From the NCBI GenBank assembly GCA_024305405.1, contig JAKNDB010000107.1, positions 1,364,001 through 1,428,000 on the forward strand: a stretch of 64,000 nucleotides of DNA, given 5' to 3'. The stretch comes from Dirofilaria immitis. Its lineage: Eukaryota; Nematoda; Chromadorea; Rhabditida; Onchocercidae. Made by a program: the position numbers and the translations under genes. The notes beneath the pieces were generated by a model. It was given only the letters and a program-made list of their open reading frames with translations, ran no database searches and was not told the DNA's origin. Positions 40,445-54,400 of the stretch are shown here, one piece after another (position 1 is the stretch's first letter; each line of letters starts with the position of its first letter).

Positions 40445-40627
40445 TTCATATACTATCAGAAAATTTATTTATACCTTTTAAATTTGCATATATAATAGAT
40501 TAAAATTAATCTATGATATATGTATTAATTTTATGTATTTATTTCTTTCTATGCCCAACTATTATTTATTAAACAAATTGTAAATAAAGGAGAAAAATAT
40601 ATTTGCGAAAAATATGAAATAATGAGT

Positions 40628-40990
40628 TATAATGATAATGTATAATAATTATAGTTATTTATCCATGGTATTATTATGAAGTTTATTGGCTTCGCTTAGC
40701 ATATACATTTATATGATATTTTTGCAACTATCACATAAATCTAAGTAGTTGTATATGTGTAGGTGGATATGCGTAGGTGTATATGCGTAGGTGTATGCGC
40801 GTAGGTGGATGAGTTGTAATGTTAATATATAATGATTATAGTTATTTGTTCATATTATTATTATGAAATGTATTATTGGCTTGGCATATACATTTATACG
40901 ATATTTTTGCAACTATCAGATAAATTCAAGTAGGTGTATAAGCGTAGGTGTATATGCGTAGGTGTATGTCTGCATATGTATTTTATAGTG
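40628..40990. repeat. Tandem duplication of about 190 bp ending in GTAGGTGTATATGC repeats
   Basis: Two copies (about 40628-40812 and 40816-40985) share the order: TATAATGATTATAGTTATTT, a TATTATTATGAA block, GGCTT, CATATACATTTATA, GATATTTTTGCAACTATCA, then several copies of a 14-bp GTAGGTGTATATGC-like unit. It is a segmental duplication whose right end has expanded as a minisatellite. Confidence 0.85.
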
Positions 40991-41035
40991 CAAACTGAAA
41001 AGGACATAACCAATCTTATGTTTCAATATACGTTT

Positions 41036-41086
<51 letters not shown>

Positions 41087-42042
41087 TATACAAATGCGTT
41101 ACATGTGGTGACAAACAATTTTGAAATGTCGTCCCCGTCCTCGACATTATTTCTCGATTTCGTCCATGGCCCATCAAATGTTCATAACAAATGATTATTA
41201 CAAAATTTTCTATGCTCATCGTTGAATTTTATCAAATCCATTTTTGGCAATCATTCAATTGAATTATATAATTACTCAAAATTTTTATTCTTATCAGTTA
41301 AGTAATGTTCAAAAGATAATAATATAATATTATAATTGTTCGGTTTTATTAATTGATTAATTAATCATTTTTGTTTTTTCAATTTAAATTAACTAATTAT
41401 TTTATATTATTTAATGAATTAAATTTAAATTTACTTTAATAAATACATTCAAATTTATGATGGAAATGAAAAAATTGACAAATGCTAATCGTTCAAATAT
41501 TTCCCAACCGGAATAGATCTATTTCCATTTCGGAAATAGATCTATTCTGGCAATAATTGCGAGATATATTTATGCCATTTATAAGCTAGTAAATATTTTG
41601 ATAATTTCTCAATATCTTTATCATCTTTTCTTTTTCTTTTTTTTTTTTCTTTAGAAATAGAAAATAAGTTAGAAGAATAAATAAACCTGTATCTTTTATT
41701 AATCAAAAATTAGTGTTCAGGTTTAATAAATAGAACTGGATTATAGGTACTATAATTATATATGTTTACAATTATTATCTGATCAGGTATTACTTATATT
41801 TTATATACGTAAAAATATATTTATAGAATAATTACGTATGGCTAGCGGCAATTTTTTCCTAAATATAACAACGATTATATAATTATGAAAATATTTGAAA
41901 AATTTTTCTTTTCTAAAATAATCATTTTTATTCTTACTAATTATCACTGCATATTGTAATTAATTAATTAATTAATTAATGAAGGAGCATTTATGTAAAA
42001 TTTTGCAACAAAAGCTTACTTAATCAATATTGATTTCTTTCC

Positions 42043-42084
<42 letters not shown>

Positions 42085-42323
42085 GTAATAAATGTTTACT
42101 CATTTTATATAATTAAATAATTCAAATATTAAATTAAATTAATTGATTATTAATATATATATACATATATATGCATAAATTTTCTAATAATACTTTTAAC
42201 AATTAACACATTTCAATTTAAAATTCCTATATTTTAGTCAAAAATAATTATAAGTTGGAATTTTTTTTTCATTTATATAAATATATTTTCTCTATATTAT
42301 AACTATATATTTGTTTATTTTTT
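40991..42323. other. Intergenic; (AT)n, CT tract and a hairpin
   Basis: Contains (AT)n at 41038-41083, a non-repetitive, GC-richer patch at 41090-41180, the perfect hairpin at 41508-41550, (ATTA)n at 41957-41982 and (CT)n at 42047-42083. No gene seen. Confidence 0.55.
41508..41550. repeat. 43-bp inverted repeat (hairpin), 19-bp arms
   Basis: The left arm at 41508-41526 pairs with the right arm at 41532-41550 around a 5-base loop (ATTTC). The core GAATAGATCTATTTCC and its complement pair without a gap, with one mismatch (G/T) near the outer end. Each arm also contains the palindrome ATAGATCTAT. No target-site duplication or transposon end was seen. Confidence 0.85.
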
Positions 42324-42475
42324 CACGTAACGTAGAAAAATCATTTTGTTGATATTTTCACGTAACGTAGAAAAATCATTTTGTTCATATTTTCGCGTAA
42401 CGTGGAAAAATCATTTTGTTGATATTTTCACGTAACGTAGAAAAATCATTTTGTTCATATTTTCACAGAGAAAAA
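42324..42475. repeat. 35-bp minisatellite with ACGTAACGT cores
   Basis: Four units start at 42324, 42359, 42394 and 42429, with a degenerate end at 42464. Each unit carries CACGTAACGTAGAAAAATCA and then TTTTGTTGATATTTT. The unit is unusual in this window for holding two CG dinucleotides in a palindromic context. Confidence 0.92.
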
Positions 42476-42647
42476 TTAAAATCATTATTATAACATAGTA
42501 TAGTATATTATTGTCAGTAATTTTTATTATACATAATATAGTATATTTCTACAAATAAATCAAACCGAATCATTATTATAACAAAATAGTATAGTATAGT
42601 ATAGTATAGTATATTCCTATCATAAATTTCATCCATACTTTTTGCAT

Positions 42648-42679
42648 TGTATATATATATGTAAATGTATATGTATGTG

Positions 42680-42716
<37 letters not shown>

Positions 42717-43395
42717 GTGTGTATGTGTGTATGTGTATGTGCATGTGTATGTAGTATTTCTTTGTAAACAACATATCTAATCTGTCTGTCCCTTTAACAT
42801 TATAGAATAGTCAGTTAGTCCGCTATTTATTTTAATAACAAAATATCTCACTTAACTTCCATTTCTTTCCTAAATAATTTTGTTTCGCTACATCTTTCCT
42901 ATAATTTTCAAATTTTCAAAAATGAATTAATCTTTTATTTATATATGTGTATGTATGTGTATGTATGTATGTGTACGTTGCATATATGTATATGTATGTG
43001 TGTATGTGTGTATATGTATATGTATATGTGTGTATGTGTGTGTGTGTGTATGTGTATGCACATGCTTACATATCTATGTACATATATGTATGTATGTATG
43101 TATATCTATATGTATGAAAACGGAAGTTTTTTTTGCATAGATATATACATATATGTATGTATGCATGTTTATATGTTATAATGCATATGCATATGTGTGT
43201 ATGCTCATGATGTATGTATTTGTATGTGTATGTATATGTTTATTATATGTAAATATGTGTATGCATTTGTATATGCATGCGTATGTGTGTATATATGTGT
43301 GTGTGTGTGTGTCTGTGTGTGCGCGTGTATATGTGTGTGTATGTATGTATGTATATGTATATAATGTATGTGAATGTGTATATGAATATGTATTA
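42648..43395. repeat. GTAT/TGTG-rich low-complexity tracts
   Basis: Two blocks, 42648-42752 and 42941-43395, consist of alternating TG, TATG and TGTATG. They are separated by about 190 bp of ordinary sequence (42753-42940). All frames in them are spurious Cys/Tyr/Val/Met-rich peptides. Alternating purine-pyrimidine DNA of this length can adopt Z-form. Confidence 0.92.
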
Positions 43396-43809
43396 AAGAA
43401 TTAATTAAACTTTTGACAAGCCGTATAAAATGTATTATAATAGTAATAATAGTAGGATTAATTTTACATAATTATTTATCAGTTCGAGCTGATAGTAATA
43501 GCAGTGATAAGGATAAAAATGATTGATAATAATTATTTATTGATATAATATAAAAGAAAAAAATTTTTATTTTCTTTAAATTATTTTGTAATAATACCAT
43601 GTTAAAATGAATTGTAACAATTGATAATGCATATTCTTGCCAAAATCATTGCATTATTATCATTTATTATTATTATTATTATTAATTTTAATGATAGTAA
43701 TAATAATTATAATAATAAATAATAATAATAATAATAATGATAATAATGCTAATAATAATAATAATATTGATAATGATAATGATAATGATAATAATAACAA
43801 ATAATAATT

Positions 43810-43841
<32 letters not shown>

Positions 43842-45103
43842 TAGTAATAATGGTTATAGTAACAATAATAATAATGATAATAGCAATGACAGTAATAGTG
43901 ATAATAATAATAATGGTAAATAATAATAATGGCAAATTGATAATGAATAAAATTATGATTTGGAAAAAGAAACTGCAGCAATTAATATTTCACATTTTTT
44001 GCCAAAACAATTGTATGATTGATTATTGACATGAAGAATAGTGATAGTAATGATAATGATAATGAGATTGATAGCTTTTGAAAGAACAGAGACAGATATA
44101 AGTTTAAAAAGTTGCCATTAGTTTATTTGAAAAAGGAGAGAGAAAGAAAGCGAGAAAGTTTATCTATCCCTTTTATAATAATTATATATATATAAAATCG
44201 GTTGGAAAAATACAAATTCATTTCTCATTGCTAAATTCATATCACTTAAAATGCTTTATTTGTCTATCCATTTAATAATAATAGTAATAATAATAATAAT
44301 ACATATATAAATATGTGAGATAGATGTGTTTGTTTCTATGTTAATTAAGAATTATTCCTAAAAACAAAATGAAAATAATATTAAAATGACGATGATAGCA
44401 AGATGAAAATAATGTTAAGGTGACATTGCTAAAGCCAATGAAAATAATGCTAAGGTGACATTGCTAAAGCCAATGAAAATAATATTAAAAGGGACAATAA
44501 AAATAAGATAAAAATAATGCTAAAATGATAATGATAACATAGGATTGAAAAAGAATATTAAGATAATGTTAATGATAGATAGAAATAGAGATAGTGATAG
44601 TGATAAGGATAGTGATAGCAAGAATGATAAAGATAGAGATTATGTGTATGGTATATATATGTATGTATGTATATCTCTTTATGATTTCTATCGATTTCTC
44701 GAAAAAAGATTGAAAATTAAAAGATTGAGGAAAAAAAAAAAAAAAAGAAAAAGATGAAAGAAAAGGATTTCAATGAAATAAATAATAAATGATCATTTTT
44801 TCTTTTTCTAGATATATTTTTCATTATTTTGAATGAATATATGTATAAATATATTTGCATGATTAGAAAAGATGCAGAAAAGTTAGTAAGTTTGTTAGTT
44901 AGCCATTGCAATTGCTATTGCCATCTATCCATCTATCCATCTATCTATTCATTCATTCAATTTTTATTGAGCCTAAGCTCATTGCTAACTATCCTAACAA
45001 TCTTCTAATCATATCTGTCCTCTTGTTAGTTATTTAGTTAGTTAGCTAGTTATGTCATTTCTTTCTATCATTTTACTCTCTTCTTTTCTTACCGATCTAC
45101 TGC

Positions 45104-45154
<51 letters not shown>

Positions 45155-47237
45155 CACTATCACTACTATTATTATCACTACTACTAATTACTATTGATAC
45201 TACTTCTCTTCAATAATTCTATCTTCCTCCTCCTCCTCCTCCTCCTCCTCCTCCTCCTCCTCCTCCTCCTCCTCCTCCTCTTCCTCCTCTTCCTTCTCCT
45301 CTTCCTCCTCCTCTTTTACTCCATCTTTCATCCTATCTGCTGTATTAGAATTAAAACCAGCCTGCCAGCAGCATTTTTCTTCAGCTGTTGTCATTATGCA
45401 TCAAAATTTTCCAATATAACCGGTCATTCATTCTACTCCATTCCATTTCATTCCATTCCATTCCATTCAATCAAATAGATTATTTCCGTAGTTTACAAAT
45501 TGTTATTTTTCATTTATTTATAATCATACAGCTGATAATTTTGAACTCTTTCTGATGTTTGTCAATTTTATTTAATGTTTTAAAAAAATGAGAAAATGAA
45601 AGAGAGAAAGAGAGAAAGAATGAAATAAGGGAAAGAGAGAGAAAGAGATAAAAACGATAAGATAGGAGTAAAATAAAATTAAGCAATAAATTTTAAATGT
45701 AAAAATTGAGGAGAAAAAAAGCTAAGAGAGAAAGAAGAGAGAGAGAAAGAAGAGAGTAAGAGAAAGAAAAAAAGCAGTATAATTTAAAAAATAAAAAAAA
45801 AAAGTGAAAATGATTTGCTATATATTTTTATCATACATTGTTTTTTTTTTCTTATAACTATGCTACTTTTTTACAAACATCGTTCAAGTTGCATTTTTAT
45901 AACATTATTCTCTCTCTCTCCTTTTTCTCTCTCTCTCTTTTTCTCTTCTCTCTCTCTCTCATCCTTTCTTTTTCGTTATTTCTAACCAGTTTTTCATTAT
46001 TCTCATATTGTTTGTAATGATCATTCATTCTTCTGTCCATTTAAGAAATTATTTTTATAATTATAATTTATATGTTATGACAATAGTAACAGTTAAGGTA
46101 GTAATAAACTTCCAGGTAGGCATATATAATAATTCTTGCAAATTTTCAATTTATCACTATGAAAATAATTCATCCCATATTATCATTATTAATCATTTAT
46201 CATTCTAATCATTTTCAGGAAATAATAAAATTTACAAAAAAAAAAAAAAAAGGAAATTTTACATTAATTAAACATTACAGCATGTAGTTAAATCATTTGT
46301 TATAAAAATGCAGTTATCCTGAAGTTTCACATTATCGAGATTAATCATATATTCATGCTATTACTTATCAGAAACATTGCTTTCAATTTATATTGGCTAT
46401 TTTTTTTTGAATCGAAATAAACTTATCTTGGCTATTTTTGAAATTGGAAAGAAGGCTACTTTTATCTTTTTATAAATCTTTACTATGATTCCAATATCTC
46501 CTGCATATTAATCAATATCATCTAATATGATTACAAATTTGTTATAGAATTAATGAATTACCGGAATATTATTTTCTTTTTACACTTAGCATATTTAATT
46601 TAAGTATTAATAATTGTAATTTAATTGAATGAATGGATAAATTGAAATGGAAAAATTTTAACTTTTTTTTTCACTTCTCATTTTTAATAAAAAATTTAAA
46701 GAATAAATTAAATTATGAAAATTTAAAAATAAATAGAAGAAAGGTTTTAGAAATATAAGAATAATATCTATTAAATGGTTAATAATATTATTTGCCTATT
46801 TAATTTTATATATTAAATCATTTCACCTATAATTAATTTATTATTTATCCCTTAATGGATGAATGATTAATTTAGGAAGCTAAATGAAACAAATATAACT
46901 TTTTATTTTTTTCTTTTATCTTTTCTTATCATTTAATTATATTTTATATTCAAATAATTCTTTGCATTTCTCATTTTTCTTATCAATTTACAATCATTTA
47001 TTAACCTATATATCAATTATTATTATTATTTATTTATTTTTTTGTCTTCAACCAATATCATCATTTTATCTCTTCTCTTTTCTTCAATAACTAAGTTGTT
47101 CTTATTTACGGATTTCCAGTTTTCGTTCATCAAACAAAATCATCAATTCATCCATGTGGTAGTATATATGCGCATGTAATATGTATACATTTTATTTTCG
47201 ATAATATTAACAAACTGGCTGCTTCTATTCATTATTA

Positions 47238-47268
<31 letters not shown>

Positions 47269-47332
47269 CATAGAAGAAAATTCATGAGAGAACAAGGATT
47301 AAGATGATAATAGTTATAATACTAGTAATAGT
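43396..47332. other. Intergenic; many trinucleotide tracts, no gene
   Basis: Contains degenerate AAT/GAT arrays at 43664-43935; a 35-bp tandem repeat (44405, 44440, partial 44475) with AAGGTGACATTGCTAAAGCC; GATAG repeats at 44578-44640; (ATT)n at 45108-45160; CTC array at 45222-45322; CATTC/ATTCC repeats at 45436-45470; GA- and CT-rich tracts at 45600-45780 and 45908-45960; and (ATT)n at 47230-47272. No exon-like sequence was recognised. Confidence 0.55.
45222..45322. repeat. (CTC)n / (GAG)n trinucleotide array
   Basis: About 100 bp of CTC with TTC interruptions. It gives spurious polyleucine and polyglutamate frames. Confidence 0.95.
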
Positions 47333-47892
<560 letters not shown>

Positions 47893-48110
47893 ATAGCTTG
47901 TGAAAATGCCTTAGGCAAATTGCTCCACCTGTTTCAATGCATACATAATAAATAAATAATATGATTCCACATGTTTATCTGTGCTTATTTACAGAGGCCA
48001 TTTTTCTTTCAATCTCTTTTATTTTCTTTACTTTTCGTTTTAGCTTTTTCATTTTCCAATTTCTTTCTTTTAAATATTTTTAAAATAAAGCAATAAACAG
48101 AGCGAAAGAG

Positions 48111-48142
<32 letters not shown>

Positions 48143-48391
48143 AAGAGGGAAAGAAAAAAGAATGAAAAAGAGAAGGAAGGGGATAGAATTAAATAAAAGA
48201 GTATGAAAGAGAGTATTCAATAAATTATCATAACAATAAACATTTAGTACTATTAGTAGTATAGTATTATGATAAAAATTGTAATCATATTGGGGACAGT
48301 TGGTTGATCGCAAACAAAATGTTTGCAACGTCCACAACAACAGCTTATAATTTATGAGAATGTATAGATGTGTATGTGTGTTTATTGTGTA

Positions 48392-48432
<41 letters not shown>

Positions 48433-49193
48433 AGTATTATAAATATGTATAAAAATATATCGGTATGAATAATAACCGGAAAAATGACATTGAATTGATA
48501 ACTTTTTCATAAATCCTATCAATGTAAACAAGTATAAGTATAGAAATAAATAAATAAATAAACATTGAAATAAATAAGAATTTTACAAAATAAAAAGATA
48601 TGAGAATTTAAATAAATAAAAATATAATTTAAAAATAAATTTCATTAAAGAATTTATTTTAAAATAAATTCGAAATTTAATAATAATAAAATGAATAATT
48701 TAAAAGGAAACAAATATATATGTAATATTATGTTATTTATTTGCCTTCAAAATTTAATCATAAATAAATGGAGAAGTAATTTAAAAGAAAACAAAAAAGA
48801 ATAAGTTTGATATCAATGAGCAAAAAAAAAAAAACAAAAAGAAGTCATTCAAAAAATATTTTTTTTTTCTTTATCATTCATTTATCTTTTAATTATCAAT
48901 TATTTTTTAATTACTCTTCAATAATTTCTAAATATTATTTGTATATATGGAAAAAATTTCATGAATATTTTATACGTTTATGTATTATGGAAAAAATACA
49001 TTCCATAATTATTATCGTTGTATTTATTCGTTAAACTTGAAATAATCGGTTCCTCTAAACTTTCCATTCGAATGATATCGTATTTAGACTTATTGTTATA
49101 CCGTACTTCATTTCATTCATACAATTAATCTAAAATGTAAGAAGAAAAGAAAAAATTACAGTATAATTATGAAATGATATTAAATATTTGCAG
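47893..49193. other. Upstream flank of hbl-1
   Basis: No gene seen. Contains (GA)n at 48106-48150, (GT)n with GTAT at 48362-48432, and AAATA-rich DNA. The hbl-1 promoter or a trans-splice acceptor should lie here or further upstream, but no element can be assigned. Confidence 0.5.
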
Positions 49194-49282
49194 GTGTTGG
49201 ATGGTAGTCAAACTATGCGGGTGATACAGTTTCACCGATTCTCCTGGTAGCATCGAACAGATTACCCTGTCTAATAGCAGTG
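49194..49282 (+). other. Probable non-coding 5' exon of hbl-1
   Basis: This 89-bp block is clearly less AT-rich than its surroundings. It is bounded by an acceptor (ATATTTGCAG, AG at 49192-49193) and a donor (GTAAGC at 49283). All three frames contain stops, so it is most likely 5' UTR. It carries two short upstream ORFs, one from ATGGTAGTC and one from ATGCGGGTG, each ending inside the exon. A second less certain exon candidate ends at a GTATTC donor near 49459. Confidence 0.45.
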
Positions 49283-50794
49283 GTAAGCAAAATAGTGAGG
49301 AATAAAAATTTAGAAGGGGAAAAAAAACTCAAATTTCACGGGAAAAAAAAAAGACAATCCAGGAGAACGAGTATCATCGTAATTGAATGAATTATGAGGA
49401 AGTAATTGAAGACGAATCGAACGGATGGTCACTGCAAAGGAGCAATATTTTCAACAAGGTATTCGTCTTACTTTGTTTATTTGGATATTACCGGAATGAT
49501 TGATTTTCTGATGAAAATATGGCACTGAATTGCTGATAATCATTGATAAGAAGTTCTGTTTACAATTCATTTGTTTTTTTTTTTGCTTTCATTCTAATAA
49601 TTGATATTCTGATCAAATTGTAGTCTTGAATTGAATTGATAATAATGATTCCACTAATTGTCATGAATTGATAATAATGTTTGATAAGGAGTTTACGGGA
49701 TATTATCAATATGATAATATATGTGATTTGATTAAAATATAAGGTAAAATATCCATCGAAGAATGCTTTTCAAACATCCAATAATGCTTATATGTTCATC
49801 ATGTAATATTGAAATATCATTAACAAATATTATTCGATTTCTTCCAAATTATACATTTCCATATTTCATTTATTATCACTGATAACATCAAATCATTTCA
49901 ATCAACGACGATTTATACAAACTATTCAAAAATATAAAATATACTCATAGCTAATTTATATTGGCTATAGAAATTTTAATAATTTATAAATTCAATTCTT
50001 ACATATATAAAATTGAAATTTTTATTTTTTGAAACTAAAAAAAGAATGAAAAAAAATAAAAAAAATATATATAACAAATGCTTACATATGAAAGATTGAA
50101 TTGAATATAAATATATGTATATTGATATAAGAAATCAAACATAAAATGATAATATCATGCTTTTTTTTTTTTTTTTAAATATATTTTATTGTTAATCATA
50201 AAATATCAAAAAAATTTCCCATTCTCTTACTTTTTTTCTCCAATCCGATCTCTTCAATCGCTTTCTTCCCTTTCTTTTTTTTTTTTTTAATCTCTTCCTT
50301 TTTCGTTTTTTTTTTTTCGTATTTTTCTTTATTATTCATAAAAATTCTTTTCGTAAAAACTTATCTCACAATTTCATCCAAAATCATATGAAAATATAAG
50401 CATAAAAATAATTGTGATAAAGAAAAGGAAAAAAAAGAAAAATTGAAAAGAATTTTTTTCTTTTATCAAATTTGATTTTTCTATTTTCTTTTTGTGTTTA
50501 TTGAAGCATTTATTTGTCATACTTTTTTTTTATATTTCAAATAATATTTTCAATTAATTTGCTATTATTTGAATTAAATTTGGGATGAAAATCTTACGTG
50601 AATAAATTTTACGTAAAAATTAATTTTACGTGAAATTATTTGATTTTTTTTTGAATTTCCTATACATTTCTTTTTTATTAGAATGAAATTATCTGAAGTT
50701 AAAAACAATCGTTTAACTGTCATATTGTTGTCATCATTGAACATTCAGTCCTAATTTAAATTGGATTCAATTTAAGTTAGTTTTGGATTCTTAA

Positions 50795-51451
50795 ATGATG
50801 AAGACAAAAATGTTGATTATGTTTCGCCTTTCTACTTTAACGAAAAATCCATTTCAGAACTATATCGATAATACACGTGGCTTTCGTCCAATGCAGCACG
50901 ATAAGAATGCTACCGAAACGGCTGGCGTAAGCCTATCATCAATTACGTCTTATGATAGTTTCGTCCAACAACAACAACAACAAGAACAGCAACAACGACA
51001 ACAACAACTCCAACAACAGCAAGAACAGCAACAACAGCAACAACAACAACAACAACAACAACAGCCATCAAGTGGTAGTTCAGTACTATCAAATCGATTG
51101 ATATCATCGAAGTCATCTGAGTTGTTAAATTTAAATGAAGAAGATTCTTCAGAAGTACAGGATTTATTGCAACAGCAACATCAGGATGATACTACGCAGA
51201 AATTACTAGCTCATCTAAGTTCAACAATTAGCAGCGGTCAAATATCACATGTTGTAACACCTGAACAAATTTACATAGCTGCTGCAGCTGCAGAAAAAGC
51301 CAAATTATTAGAAACCAAAAACAACAACTTTTGCAAAAAATACAACAACAACTGAATAGCAGTAAAATATCCGCTAATGGTACAGCCAATTCAGCCATTG
51401 CAGCACAACTTTGGTTACAGCAAAGTTCTGTTGCAACGGCTGCATTACAGC

Positions 51452-51494
<43 letters not shown>

Positions 51495-54400
51495 GCAGCA
51501 GTTGGCCAATAAAGCAAATCAAAATCAGTCTTCGATAATTTTGTCGAATCATTCAATTACTTCAAATCTTATACCTGGAACTCAACAACAAATTACAACT
51601 TTTCAACAAAATGTTCAGCAACAACAGCAACAATTGCAGCAAACTGCATTCCTAAATTCTGATTATCAGCAGTTTGTACAGAATGGTGATTTGCGGTTGA
51701 AAGGTCAAAGTGAATTGCAAACATTATCAGATTCTAAAACTGCTACAGTACAGCAACAACAACAACAACAGCATCATCCGGTGGTACATGCTGACGATGG
51801 TTCTAGCGCTTTTCAGCAACCACAACGTCAGCACCAATATTTGTTGGATCAAAATACAGAAACACAACAAGATTTTGCCACTAATACTATAACAGCAACA
51901 GTAACTCGAAATTGTGATGATACATCAAGTTTTACTGTACCATCATCATCATTATCGTCAACATCATCATCGCTAAATAATTCTTCATTTGTATCACCTC
52001 TATCGCGAAATCATGTAACATCAGTGGAACAGGGTTATCATAACGGAGAAGATGGCACCGAACCAAAACTTGTTATCAGTGATGTCGAAATGACCGATGA
52101 TTGCAATAAAACTGATAAAACAAGTGAGTTTTATCTTGTTAATGAGGTAGCTGATAGAGGAGAAGGACAATCGTTATTAATAAGCGGAAACAGAAGCAGT
52201 AACATTATCAGCATATCAACATATGCAACTATGGGTACTATGATTCATATGGATAATGATGAATCTATTGAAAAAACAAATAGTGTCGAAGAACAAACAA
52301 GAATGAAGTCTATTTTAGATTTCGGTGAATTTGAATTTTTCAAATTGAATATATCCATAGTCCAATCATCAGGAAATGGATGAAAACAGAAACGGTTTAG
52401 CGATTCATAAAATCAACATATGATTGATCGTATCCTACTGTCAGAAAATATTCAACACTGAATCTTTAATTATTAATAGAATTTTTAAATTTCATTCAAA
52501 TTAGTAAAAATTATTTTGTAATTCTTTTTTATCCCTCGTATCACGCAATAAAATTTCCGAAAGCTGATCGATATTTGTTTTATGATGCGAATAGAATTGA
52601 ATCCGTTATTTAATCTACGGAAAATTTTTTGAAAAATAAATATGTGTATAAATAAATAGCTCTTATTCAAACTTTTGTCTTCGAAAAAAAATCGTGGAAT
52701 TAATTTAGAATCGCGGGATTTCTTTTTTCATCTTTATTTTTATCAAAGCATACGTGTCATACATTTAATTCTAGTGGAACGAAATAATCATATGGTATGG
52801 TAATTTCAATTTCAGTGGATGGCGAAGCGGAAATAGATGTTGAACGTAAAGAAAGTGATGAAGATGAAACAGATGAAAAACCAACAGTGGGTAATGATGG
52901 TGCGAGAAGTGGAACAGTTGGTGATAATGAAACCAGGTATTACAGTATTCTTTAATTCAGCTATTCTTTTTGTATCATACAGTATCCTCTCATTTAATTT
53001 TTTTTGCATTATTTTCAAATTTTTTTCATAAAAATCAAACTTATGAAAATTTATAGAAATTTATCAAATACAGTCAAATGAATTATTATTAAAAATAATT
53101 GTAAACCGATAATATTTTAGACTTTTGGTGAATAATATGGGATCGCCTGAAATACACGGAACACTTACGGAAACACCACTTGAACAAACGCGTTTTACGG
53201 CAATGCGTATTGAAGAACGTATTCTAAATGAAAAATCATGCCCTTCTACAACATCTTCAACAGCAACAACTTCAGGTTCCGTAATAAGTAGTAGTGTCGG
53301 TCCATGCCATCGTTTAGCATCACAATCGGTATCTGCCGGACCAAGTCCACGCTCGGAATCTATTTCCAGTACGCCGAGTTCATCAACATTTTGCCGTGCA
53401 CCCGGATTAGGTCCGATAAATACAATGGAAGCACAGCAATCTGGTACACCACTTCCACTTGTCTGTAATATTTGTGGCTTCTCATGCAATTCGAAATTCC
53501 ATTATAATTCTCATATGAACACTCATGGTGATCATCAATGTACGATGTGTGACTATACGTCACGAACGGAAGGGCGTTTAAAGAAGCATATGCGTGATTC
53601 ACATACTGTTGAGGAACAACTTGCTGCAGGTTTTGACGTAGAACAAGCATTGACAAGTAGTGCGTCAACATCAGGTACACCAGTGGCACGAATCACAACA
53701 ACGCCTATAGATAGCAACCTAGCTACCTCGATGGCTTCCGTTTTAGAAGCAGCTAATCTTGCGGTAGCTGCACAAGCTGCGGCACAAGCTGCTGCTGCTA
53801 GTTGTTCATCAAGTTCAAGCAGTGGTCCGGCTACATCAGTACAAAGTGATTCCGGTAGTGGTCTTAGCTTGCCATCCGGTTCAGGAACACCACCATCAAG
53901 TGATATGATTTCATCATCATCGCTCTCTGCTGCTGCAACATCAATAAGTGGATTGGTACCATCAGCTCTGGATCAAATTCGTGCTTTCACCGAAAATCCA
54001 AGTGTACTACCAGATTTATCATCAACAAATTTAGCAACAGCACTAATTTCACAGGGTCTTCTCAGTTCACAAGCATTTCATGAAAGTATAAAATCAATAA
54101 ATAGTGATGAAGCATCACTCAGTCCGGTGAACGGTGATAAGCCAAGGCAGTGTTCGAGCAAACCAAAAACTTATAAATGCAAGCAATGTAGTCATGTTAG
54201 CACATCTAAGGAAGAGCAATGGGCTCATGCCCGAACTCATATACCTGTCGAGAAGCAACTTGGCTGTACACGATGCGGTTTTGTTACTGAATATAAGCAT
54301 CATTTGGTATTTTTTTTACTGAAATTTTTTTTTTGCAATTTTAAAAATCATTTCAAATGCCTATACAAAGTATTTGTTTGTAAATTAAAGTTATAATTAG

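Noticed and set aside
42514..43404. Several Cys/Tyr/Val-rich frames
   Set aside because: Products of the GTAT/TGTG low-complexity tracts.
53064..53689. Two long minus-strand frames opposite the hbl-1 finger exon
   Set aside because: Shadows of a strongly coding plus-strand exon with conserved zinc fingers.
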